In this document: positions 7,350-13,406 of the stretch, piece by piece
Numbering within the stretch: position 1 is the first letter of the stretch
How the letters are laid out: the number at the start of each line of letters is the position of its first letter
From: E44-bin32 sp041573795
Lineage (GTDB): Bacteria > Chloroflexota > Anaerolineae > Anaerolineales > E44-bin32
Length of the DNA stretch: 19,540 bases
Direction: 5' to 3'
Assembly (NCBI GenBank): GCA_041573795.1
Contig: JBFFQB010000065.1
Coordinates: 1-19,540 of the forward strand
Notes under the pieces: model-generated
Seen by the model: only the letters and a program-made list of their open reading frames with translations
Databases searched by the model: none
What the model was told of the DNA's origin: nothing
Translations under genes and position numbers: made by a program

Positions 7350-7769
7350 CTAGTGCCCTCGCAGCTGCGTTGGAACTATGCGGATCGCTGTCTGGTAGTC
7401 TTCTGTAAAACGTTCAGGGGTTGTCCCGATTCGTTTGAATCCTTCGCGATACTTCTCAATGTAAGCCTCAAGATCGGCCGGCGGGATTGGTTGCTCTTCA
7501 ATGAAAGCCTCACCAACGAAGACGATAATATCGCCACCCTCTCCGTCACCGTTCAAATTTATCGACGCCTTTGGGTTGGAGCTAAGGTGTTTTACCTTAT
7601 AACCACTCGGCCTACTAAAAAGCAAAAAGGAATTGCCATTCCAGAGAAACCATATGGGCCGAGGTTGCGGGGTGCCATTGCTTGAGACGGTTGTCAACCA
7701 AGCGATGCGTTCTTCTGCAAGCCGCCGGGCAACACGCGCTCCGAATTCAGTAGAAGCGTCAAACTCCAC
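7350..7769 (-). CDS. PPOX-class F420-dependent oxidoreductase (TIGR03667-like)
   Basis: A 139-residue protein with the split-barrel flavin-binding fold of the pyridoxamine 5'-phosphate oxidase superfamily. It resembles most the TIGR03667 group of putative F420-dependent oxidoreductases. Characteristic pieces are FGARVARRLAEERIAWLTTV, NGTPQPRPIWFLWNG, FLLFSRPSGYKVKHLSSNP and GDGEGGDIIVFVGEA. Members probably reduce small molecules with F420H2, but the substrate is unknown and FMN use cannot be excluded. The frame is open back to a TTG at 7817. The GTG at 7769 is preferred because GGAGAG (7774-7779) lies 4 nt upstream and the domain begins right after. It starts 55 nt after the selenoprotein candidate and is the last gene of that operon. 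Confidence 0.85.
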   Translation of the reverse strand: MEFDASTEFGARVARRLAEERIAWLTTVSSNGTPQPRPIWFLWNGNSFLLFSRPSGYKVKHLSSNPKASINLNGDGEGGDIIVFVGEAFIEEQPIPPADLEAYIEKYREGFKRIGTTPERFTEDYQTAIRIVPTQLRGH

Positions 7770-7824
7770 GTGTCTCTCCAAAGAGATCGATTTCTTCTCT
7801 GATTCTATCAGGAACAACAGTAGC

Positions 7825-8421
7825 TTATTCTTCTACCGGGTTGTAGGGACGTCCAACACTCAATGTTTCAATCAGATCCCCGACCGTTTCCAAGTAGGCT
7901 TTATCGGGCTGTGCACCTGATGCATCTAGCGTTTGACTAAAGAAGCTGCGAGCAGCTGCCGCCAGGATGACGTCAAAAATCTCTTCATCCTCCAAGCCAT
8001 AATTCCTGAGCAAATCTATATCTTCCATCTGCAGCTTATGCGCCGACGTTACGACCTTTTGTGCAAGCGACATGACGGCGACCTCAACGTCAGGCAGGCC
8101 AGCATCGCGAAAATCAGCAACAATTTTTTCTATCTCCTCCGTAGAGAAGAAATTGTTACGGAGCACCGCTCCGTGAGCAAACGCTCAATAGCTGCAATGG
8201 AGAGCCGTAGCTGCTGCGAAAGTGACCAACTCGTAGCGACGAAGTCGCATGTTGTTTCGAATCGCACCCTGGAGATTGCGCCAGGCAGCTAAAACTTCCG
8301 GGCGTAGACTGAAGAGCGTTGTGTAATTTGAGATGTAGCCCTTCTTCTCAAGATCATATTCGTAGTTGCTTTTAACTTCGCCCTGTGCTTGCTCAAGTGG
8401 AATCGATTTTAGAAATGACAT
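7825..8421 (-). CDS. AhpD-like peroxidase-related protein, probable selenoprotein (in-frame TGA as Sec79)
   Basis: Two open segments (8421-8188 and 8184-7825) are in one frame, separated only by a TGA at 8187-8185. Joined, they give a 198-residue carboxymuconolactone decarboxylase/AhpD-family 'peroxidase-related' protein of normal length. It starts FLKSIPLEQAQGEVKSNYEY and continues through FSLRPEVLAAWRNLQGAIR to FDVILAAAARSFFSQTLDA. The TGA is in HCSY-TGA-AFAHG. The family has CxxCxxxH here, so the codon replaces the second active-site Cys (CxxUxxxH). Spacing agrees with M. tuberculosis AhpD (Glu118, Cys130, Cys133, His137): the Glu in RRYEL is 12 residues before the Cys, Sec is 3 after it and His 4 after Sec. 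A SECIS-like hairpin follows. GGGGAGG lies 5 nt before the ATG. A pseudogene is possible but less likely, since both halves are intact. Confidence 0.8.
8158..8187 (-). promoter_or_regulatory. candidate bacterial SECIS element directly after the in-frame TGA
   Basis: On the minus strand, TGA (8187-8185) is followed after 17 nt by the apical loop GGU (8167-8165) of a perfect 7-bp hairpin, ACGGAGC (8174-8168) with GCUCCGU (8164-8158). Bacterial SECIS elements lie within the coding region just after UGA. They have a short loop with G in its first positions and a UGA-to-loop distance of roughly 16-37 nt, so this one fits. UGAGC can also pair with GCUCA over GUUU, giving a second small hairpin that includes the UGA itself. 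Confidence 0.7.
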
Positions 8422-8459
8422 CCTTGCCTCCCCAGCAAAACATTTATTCTTTGATCAAC

Positions 8460-8888
8460 TTATTCGATTGAATATTGCAAACTGTACTCTATTCCCTCGG
8501 CATATTCGCCAAGCGCCTGGAGCTTGAATTCAAATCCATCAAAATCACCCTGCGTGAAGCCGGTGACTGTAGCGGGCATACCGGGATTAACCTCGACACT
8601 GGTTTCCATGCCTTCTGGATCCTCCATATAGGCTCGTATGGAACCCGATTCTACTGCGATGGTAAGAACAACCCGAACAGTATCGCCTGGGGATATCCCC
8701 TCATCTTCAATGTCGATGCCATACGTACCGCTGAGCCTCCCCAACCGACCTTGGCAATCCCCGTAGCCACCTGCTGTGCTGCAACTTTGACTGGCATTGC
8801 GAACACTGCCGGAAGTACCTCCTTCACACGCGCTCAAAAGGGATAGCAGGATGCAGAGCGTAATGGTTGTCAGCATTCTTCTGTTCAT
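8460..8888 (-). CDS. small secreted lipoprotein of unknown function
   Basis: A 142-residue lipoprotein. MNRRMLTTITLCILLSLLSAC is a signal peptide with lipobox LSAC. The mature start is low-complexity (EGGTSGSVRNASQS) with two Cys (SCSTAGGYGDCQG) that could form a disulfide. The C-terminal half (DTVRVVLTIAVESGSIRAY, then FEFKLQALGEYAEGIEYSL) looks like an all-beta sandwich with alternating polar and hydrophobic residues. I do not recognise a named family. The ATG at 8888 has GGAGGG (8893-8898) 4 nt upstream, so the in-frame TTG at 8900 is not needed. It ends 38 nt before the selenoprotein candidate and is probably the first gene of that operon. Confidence 0.75.
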   Translation of the reverse strand: MNRRMLTTITLCILLSLLSACEGGTSGSVRNASQSCSTAGGYGDCQGRLGRLSGTYGIDIEDEGISPGDTVRVVLTIAVESGSIRAYMEDPEGMETSVEVNPGMPATVTGFTQGDFDGFEFKLQALGEYAEGIEYSLQYSIE

Positions 8889-9110
8889 GTTTCCCTCCAA
8901 ATATCAGTGAGCAACTGAGCTCCGGATGAAGGATGATTATAAGGAGAACACAGCCTGTAAGCGAATGATCAAGGTCATATTAAGGGAACGAAACCCAAAT
9001 CCGTATCGAAGTCTTCGCTTCTGTAGCCTACTTGCCTAAACAGCCGCTCGATAGGATCGAATAAGCTGCTTGCAACTCTTCCGCTTTTTCTGCGTAAAGA
9101 GAAGGGGTGT

Positions 9111-9127
9111 TAGTGGAACCCCCACTA
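9111..9127 (+). other. small hairpin in the leader of the LiaF-like operon
   Basis: TAGTGG (9111-9116) pairs with CCACTA (9122-9127) over AACCC, 30 nt before the start codon at 9157. The rest of the 268-nt region between the divergent genes (8889-9156) shows no convincing promoter hexamers, although promoters for both directions must lie there. Function unknown. Confidence 0.3.
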
Positions 9128-9156
9128 TCTAACTCGTTCCACGGGAGGCTTGTGCC

Positions 9157-9771
9157 ATGAATCAACGAAATACAGGAAGTGTCATTGCTGGCGTTGCGCT
9201 CATCGTTTTGGGGGGGTTGTTTTTGCTCAATCAGGTATTCCAAATCAGCCTCTGGCGGTTCTTGTGGCCATTATTTGTGTTGCTGCCCGGAATCGGCATG
9301 TTCGCCGCAGTATACAGCGGCGGTAAACAAGCGGCAGGACTGGCTATCCCCGCCAGTGTTGTCAGCAGCGTGGGACTGATATTACTGTTCCAGAGCATCA
9401 CCGATCACTGGGAAAGCTGGGCGTACGCCTGGTCATTAATCTTTCCAACGGCGGTTGGCCTGGGAATGTATATTTATGGACAGCGAGCTGAAGATGAAGA
9501 TACCAAGCAGCGTGGTAAAAGCATGCTGCGTACTGGTGCCATCATTTTTGTTCTGCTGGGGGTATTTTTTGAAACCATCTTTTCAAGCGCTGGTACGACC
9601 TATGGGAGGGTCTTCTGGCCGGTGGCGATCATCCTGCTTGGCCTATACCTAGTGTTGCGCCAAAGCAGGCGCGCCTCTGTAGCGCCTACCTCACCCGAGC
9701 CAGAGGTGAAAATCGAGTCTGTTCCTTCCGTCCACGGCGAGCAGGATGCCACGGAAGAGGAAGAAGCATAG
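9157..9771 (+). CDS. multi-pass membrane protein with LiaF-type (DUF5668-like) transmembrane modules
   Basis: A 204-residue membrane protein with about six hydrophobic segments. Two copies of the LiaF/LiaI-type module (a helix, a short aromatic turn, then WPxxxxxxG) are seen: VIAGVALIVLGGLFLLNQVF with FLWPLFVLLPGIGMF, and a later VFFETIF region with VFWPVAIILLGLYLVLRQ. The C-terminal 40 residues are acidic and cytoplasmic in the likely topology. GGGAGG (9143-9148) lies 8 nt before the ATG. It is the first gene of a three-gene cluster with the same N-terminal module. In Firmicutes, LiaF-like proteins modulate cell-envelope stress signalling; whether this one does is unknown. Confidence 0.75.
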   Translation: MNQRNTGSVIAGVALIVLGGLFLLNQVFQISLWRFLWPLFVLLPGIGMFAAVYSGGKQAAGLAIPASVVSSVGLILLFQSITDHWESWAYAWSLIFPTAVGLGMYIYGQRAEDEDTKQRGKSMLRTGAIIFVLLGVFFETIFSSAGTTYGRVFWPVAIILLGLYLVLRQSRRASVAPTSPEPEVKIESVPSVHGEQDATEEEEA

Positions 9772-9801
9772 AGTACGTTATCCAGAGATTCGGAGGATAG
9801 T

Positions 9802-10800
9802 ATGGGTACGCAAAGGCATTACCGTTCGATATTCTGGCCGATCTTGCTCATCGGTTTCGGGTTGATCTGGTTGCTAAACAATCTCAACCTGATCCCAGCT
9901 TGGAGCTGGAGCAGTATCTGGCAGCTCTGGCCGATCTTTCTGATCGCGATTGGCCTGGATTTACTTGTCGCTCGACGCTCGCCAGTTCTAGGGGCCATCG
10001 TTGCCCTGGGGACGATAGGACTGATCATTTTCCTGCTTGTGGCAGGCACAGGCCTGGGGTTCCGAAGCAACCCGGACTTGATCACAGAACAATTTTCTGA
10101 GGAGTTGGGTGGAGCAGATACTGCGCGCATTGACCTGAATTTTTCTGTTGGGCCAGCTTTGCTTGAAGCCCTGGAAGACTCCAACGATCTATTCCAGGCT
10201 GAGATTACGCACCTCGGAGAGGTGACGTTCAGTAGCTCAGGAACGAGCCGCAAGACGATCGCGTTGGACACACGTGAGCTCTCGTTCAACTCCGGTTGGT
10301 TTGACCTTATCAATGAGCGTGATCTTCGATGGGATGTGGGTATTAGCCCGGAGATCCCCATTGAGCTTCATATCAATGGGGGTGTCGGGGAAGCCCGCCT
10401 GGATCTGCAAGCCTTGGACATCACAGATCTAGAGATCGATGTCGGTGTTGGCAAGGTTCAAATTTATCTACCGGCTACCGCAGATAGCTACAATGCCAAC
10501 ATTTTTGGTAGCGTGGGTGAAACCTACATCGAAATTTCCGACAATGCCGATCTGCGTCTTGATATCGATGGCGGTGTAGGTGAGGTAACGATCAAGTTGC
10601 CGGCCGATATCGCCGTCCGGTTGGATGCTTCAATAGGTGTTGGACGCGTCGTAGTGCCATCCTATTTCAGGCAGATTAGCGGTGGCGACAGCGATTTTGT
10701 AGGCGAGGACGGCATCTGGGAAACAGCAGATTTTGACACTGCTGATCGCCGTGTCATCATTACCTTTAATGGCGGTGTGGGAGGCTTGATCCTGCGCTGA
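9802..10800 (+). CDS. LiaF-like membrane protein with extracytoplasmic toast-rack-like domain
   Basis: A 332-residue protein. The N-terminus holds the LiaF-type membrane module (IFWPILLIGFGLIWLLNNLN, then QLWPIFLIAIGLDLLV) and a third helix (LGTIGLIIFLLVAGTGLGF). Residues about 105-332 form a repetitive beta-rich domain with regularly spaced signatures INGGVGEARLDL, IDVGVGKVQIYL, IFGSVGETYIEI, IDGGVGEVTIKL, ASIGVGRVVVPS and FNGGVGGLIL. This is the pattern of the toast-rack/DUF4097-type beta-solenoid found in LiaF relatives. The ATG has GGAGGA (9792-9797) 4 nt upstream and lies 30 nt after the previous gene. Probable role: envelope-stress sensing or modulation, inferred from family only. Confidence 0.85.
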   Translation: MGTQRHYRSIFWPILLIGFGLIWLLNNLNLIPAWSWSSIWQLWPIFLIAIGLDLLVARRSPVLGAIVALGTIGLIIFLLVAGTGLGFRSNPDLITEQFSEELGGADTARIDLNFSVGPALLEALEDSNDLFQAEITHLGEVTFSSSGTSRKTIALDTRELSFNSGWFDLINERDLRWDVGISPEIPIELHINGGVGEARLDLQALDITDLEIDVGVGKVQIYLPATADSYNANIFGSVGETYIEISDNADLRLDIDGGVGEVTIKLPADIAVRLDASIGVGRVVVPSYFRQISGGDSDFVGEDGIWETADFDTADRRVIITFNGGVGGLILR

Positions 10801-10847
10801 TCACGGTCGTACTTCAATCGAAGATTTGGGCGGGTAAGGAGATAACT

Positions 10848-11390
10848 ATGCAAAACCGCGGTCAACTTATTCTGGGTGGCCTGTTGATTCTCTTTGGCAT
10901 TTTGTTCCTGATCAGCAATTTCTTTAATATTGATTTTGGAGCCATTTGCTGGCCAACCCTCATCATCCTGGTCGGTGTTTGGATCATCGTCCGCCCCCGC
11001 ATGGTCTCGGAAGAAACGGATTTACGCATGTGGGTTTTTGGGAATCACTATCAACGCGGGGAGTGGTCTCCGAAAGACCAGGAGATCTGGTCCTTCATCG
11101 GCGATATCAATCTAGATTTCAGCCAAGCCGATCTGGATAAACCAGAGACAACACTGAAGATCTACTGCTTCGTTGCGGACATTGATCTGACCTTACCGAA
11201 GGATATCGGCCTTTCTGTCTCCTGGGTTGGCTTTGTGACCGATGGGCGCATCTATGCTGAACGTTTGGGTGGATTCGCCAGTCCAGTTCATTACATGTCG
11301 GAGGGATATGAAGCGGCCGAAAAGAAGCTCAACGTCGATATTCTCAGCTTCGTTGGGGATTTTAAGGTACATTCGATCGAAGCTGCCTAG
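10848..11390 (+). CDS. LiaF-like cell-wall-active antibiotic response protein
   Basis: A 180-residue protein with two N-terminal transmembrane helices in the LiaF-type arrangement (LILGGLLILFGILFLISNFF, then ICWPTLIILVGVWIIVRP). A C-terminal beta domain follows (WSFIGDINLDFSQADL, IYCFVADIDLTLPKDIGLSV, VDILSFVGDFKVHS). The paired FIGDINLD/FVADIDLT/FVGDFKVH repeats are typical of the LiaF C-terminal domain (DUF2154-type). In Bacillus, LiaF restrains the LiaRS two-component system; no such kinase-regulator pair is in this window. AAGGAG (10836-10841) lies 6 nt before the ATG. It follows the toast-rack protein by 47 nt in the same direction. Confidence 0.85.
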   Translation: MQNRGQLILGGLLILFGILFLISNFFNIDFGAICWPTLIILVGVWIIVRPRMVSEETDLRMWVFGNHYQRGEWSPKDQEIWSFIGDINLDFSQADLDKPETTLKIYCFVADIDLTLPKDIGLSVSWVGFVTDGRIYAERLGGFASPVHYMSEGYEAAEKKLNVDILSFVGDFKVHSIEAA

Positions 11391-11416
11391 GTCTGTTGAT
11401 CTCTGCCGATCAATAA

Positions 11417-11869
11417 ATGGCGATCATGATATTTAACCGCATGGTAGTGTGGCTACTGCAATCGCGGTTGCATTGGCTCCTCAGCCGAAGCTTCGTGGTG
11501 ATGCATGTAGTCGGGGTGAAGAGTGGTCGGATCTATAATGTCCCCGTAAATTACATTCGTCTCTCTCCATCAAATCCCCTCCGTTTGCTGATAACAAGCC
11601 TGCGGGCGCGCACTTGGTGGCGAAACCTGAGGCAGCAAGTTGAGGTGGAAATCACCCTCGAAGGTAGGAGGCAACCTGTATTTGCCCAAGCCTACGAATC
11701 TGAAGCTGATGTCGTCGCGGGTTTTGTTGCGTACTTTGCCAGCTCTCCCAGGAGTGCGCGCTACTTTAAAGTGGAATTGAGCTCCGATGGAAAAGCATCT
11801 GAGGCGGATCTCCAGGTGCTTGCCGAGAAGCATGTTGTGATCCGGATTGAGCCTCAGAGATCAATATAG
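11417..11869 (+). CDS. deazaflavin (F420)-dependent nitroreductase family protein
   Basis: A 150-residue protein of the DDN/Rv3547-like split-barrel group. Its pattern VVMHVVGVKSGRIYNVPVNYI matches the cofactor-binding start of that family (the GRKSGRxYxxPV type). It is followed by LRLLITSLRARTWWRNLRQQ, the usual 'thrWvrNL' block, and VEVEITLEGRRQPVFA. Members use F420H2 to reduce quinones, nitro-compounds or other electron-poor substrates, often at the membrane. The substrate here is unknown. Several close ATG codons (11417, 11429, 11441) are in frame and none has a clear Shine-Dalgarno. It begins 26 nt after the third LiaF-like gene and ends just before a shared terminator, so it may belong to the same transcript. 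Confidence 0.8.
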   Translation: MAIMIFNRMVVWLLQSRLHWLLSRSFVVMHVVGVKSGRIYNVPVNYIRLSPSNPLRLLITSLRARTWWRNLRQQVEVEITLEGRRQPVFAQAYESEADVVAGFVAYFASSPRSARYFKVELSSDGKASEADLQVLAEKHVVIRIEPQRSI

Positions 11870-11900
11870 ATAAATACTTGGGTCAGATTCCCTGGCTCGA

Positions 11901-11934
11901 AAAGAAGCCCGTTGAATCGACGGGCTTTTCTTCC
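11901..11934 (+). terminator. probably bidirectional rho-independent terminator
   Basis: AAGCCCGT (11905-11912) pairs with ACGGGCTT (11920-11927) over a 7-nt loop. TTTTCTTCCTT follows on the plus strand, and the reverse strand reads CTTCTTTTC after the stem. It separates the plus-strand reductase gene from the convergent AlkZ-related gene that ends at 11935. Confidence 0.85.
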
Positions 11935-12786
11935 TTAATCTACTTCAAAAATACTCCGGGTCGCCCAGCGGCCATCCTCAAGCTCAATCAATTTGCCCTG
12001 CCCCTTTAAGGTTGCAAGGGTTTCGCCAATGTGCTCATGGTTCCAACCGAACACTTTCTTTACCTGGCCTGCTTCGGCTACACCGACTGCCTGAAAATAC
12101 AATGCGGCCAGGTTGGTCCGGGCATGATCCAGGGGGAGAGAGCCTGCTTGCGCAGGGATGTTGGCATACCAGCGATCGAGTAATTCGTAGATGAAGGCAT
12201 AGCGCCATGCTCCGGCTTCCGCAACCCCGATTGGAACAATCCAGAGCCCTCTTTGTAGCTCCGTCAAACCGCGCTCGAAGCGGGATTTTCGCTCAGCACT
12301 CCTTAATCCTGCTGTTCTTCGAAGCCGCAGGGTATCCATGGCGCCATGTTCTAGCAAAGCATCGGCGATTTGCAGCGCTTCATAGGAAAGCGTGCCGGCT
12401 CTGTAAGCCTGCCGAAAATCATCGAGATCAGCCTGACGCGAGGATAGGGCATAGAAGTTGGGCAGCACCGCTAAGCTGACAAAGGTGGCTTTTCCCCTTA
12501 AAAGCTTGGCGTAGAACCAGCGGCGCTGGTCGAGCATCTGATCCTTCCAGCTCCAGGTAACGTGCCCGGGATCGTCATGCGCTGAGGCAACGGGTCGTGG
12601 GCCTGCCGTTGCTGTCCATAGACTTGGCAGCTCAATCTCCTTAATCGGCCACAAGGTGACGAAGCCACGACGCTCAACAAACATGAGCGCATCGTTCAGC
12701 GTTTCCAGGCGGCTACCGGCCTTGCTGCGATATGTGCGCGCACGATATTTCCGTATGATTTGCGGGGTGAGTTTGAGCGGTTTCAA
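11935..12786 (-). CDS. AlkZ-related winged-helix protein (YcaQ-like family)
   Basis: About 283 residues with the signatures of the AlkZ-related/winged-helix family, whose best known relatives are the DNA glycosylases AlkZ and YcaQ. These are FVERRGFVTLWPIKEIELPSLW, the HDDPGHVTWSWKDQML segment, WFYAKLLRGKATFVSL, KSRFERGLTELQRGLWIVPIGVAEAG and GAWRYAFIYELLDRW. Glycosylase activity should not be assumed: I do not see the QxQ motif that AlkZ/YcaQ use for base excision. The frame is open up to 12921, but the first 45 residues look non-coding. A TTG at 12786 with CGAGGG 8 nt before it directly precedes KPLKLTPQIIRKYRA, the expected start. An ATG at 12861 is an alternative. Confidence 0.75.
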   Translation of the reverse strand: MKPLKLTPQIIRKYRARTYRSKAGSRLETLNDALMFVERRGFVTLWPIKEIELPSLWTATAGPRPVASAHDDPGHVTWSWKDQMLDQRRWFYAKLLRGKATFVSLAVLPNFYALSSRQADLDDFRQAYRAGTLSYEALQIADALLEHGAMDTLRLRRTAGLRSAERKSRFERGLTELQRGLWIVPIGVAEAGAWRYAFIYELLDRWYANIPAQAGSLPLDHARTNLAALYFQAVGVAEAGQVKKVFGWNHEHIGETLATLKGQGKLIELEDGRWATRSIFEVD

Positions 12787-12801
12787 AGATTGATCCCTCG
12801 C

Positions 12802-12826
12802 CAAGCCCGATCGGAGCCCGGGCTTG
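12802..12826. other. hairpin in the AlkZ-related gene leader
   Basis: CAAGCCCG (12802-12809) pairs perfectly with CGGGCTTG (12819-12826) over a 9-nt loop. It lies just upstream of the favoured TTG start of the minus-strand gene and lacks a T-run. It is either a leader structure or an operator, and supports the view that 12787-12921 is not coding. Confidence 0.35.
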
Positions 12827-12927
12827 CACTTGGATTGAAGCTCGATGGTGATCCCTATCATATCAAGGCCATGGGTGCAGCAAGAAGCCCCTTTGGATCG
12901 AAAGGATTGAGTGGAGCCCAAAGCTTG

Positions 12928-12949
12928 TACCCTTCCGATCCGGAGGGTA
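12928..12949 (+). promoter_or_regulatory. hairpin enclosing the only Shine-Dalgarno-like sequence before the DUF3054 gene
   Basis: TACCC plus TCCG (12928-12937, one bulged T) pairs with CGGAGGGTA (12941-12949) over the 3-nt loop ATC. The GGAGGG at 12942-12947, 12 nt before the ATG at 12960, is wholly inside the 3' arm, so folding would hide it. It could equally be an imperfect DNA palindrome bound by a repressor between the divergent genes. Confidence 0.4.
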
Positions 12950-12959
12950 TGATCTTGCC

Positions 12960-13361
12960 ATGGGACCCAAGAAATCTTTCGTTAACCCAATACTGTGGCT
13001 TGGCGATGGTCTGACCTTTATCGTTGTAACGCTGATTGGATTCTCGTCTCATGGACTCCTGGGCTCGTCTACGTTCCTGCGCTTGCTGGCAACGCTTATC
13101 CCCTTCTATCTGAGCTGGCTGCTCTTTGCTTTCTGGGGGGGCGTCAGCTCGGGATCTAATCACCAACCCCGCTCCTGGCTGCTGCGATCGACACTCAGCG
13201 CGCTGCTCTCCGCACCGTTCGCAGCGACCCTGCGAGGTTTCTGGCTAGCTGCTCCCGTCTTGCCGTTATTTGTCCTGGTTATGGCGGGTGTATCCGCCTT
13301 GGGGATCCTGATTTGGCGGACAATTTTCCGTGTCGTCCTATGGCCGCGATGGATCGGTTGA
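12960..13361 (+). CDS. DUF3054 family membrane protein
   Basis: A 133-residue integral membrane protein with four hydrophobic segments, about residues 15-35, 38-60, 74-95 and 97-122. LGDGLTFIVVTLIGFSSHG is the typical first segment of DUF3054 proteins, and FYLSWLLFAFWGG and FVLVMAGVSALGILIWR also fit. No function is known for the family. Its start is uncertain: the only Shine-Dalgarno-like block is 12 nt upstream in a hairpin. It is divergent from the AlkZ-related gene and 45 nt upstream of the ECF sigma factor gene, so it may be co-transcribed with the sigma/anti-sigma pair. Confidence 0.8.
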   Translation: MGPKKSFVNPILWLGDGLTFIVVTLIGFSSHGLLGSSTFLRLLATLIPFYLSWLLFAFWGGVSSGSNHQPRSWLLRSTLSALLSAPFAATLRGFWLAAPVLPLFVLVMAGVSALGILIWRTIFRVVLWPRWIG

Positions 13362-13406
13362 TGCGATCTTGCTGATCCCTATTGTGCAGATTATGATGGA
13401 TCTGTC

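Noticed and set aside
7825..8421. Treating the two AhpD-like segments as two genes or as a simple pseudogene
   Set aside because: The second segment would start at a GTG without a ribosome binding site and lack its active site; the TGA lies exactly on the catalytic Cys with a SECIS-like stem, so a selenoprotein explains more. A pseudogene cannot be excluded without the genome's sel genes.
9819..10361. 180-codon minus-strand ORF opposite the toast-rack protein
   Set aside because: Ser/Arg-rich shadow of a well supported plus-strand membrane protein gene.
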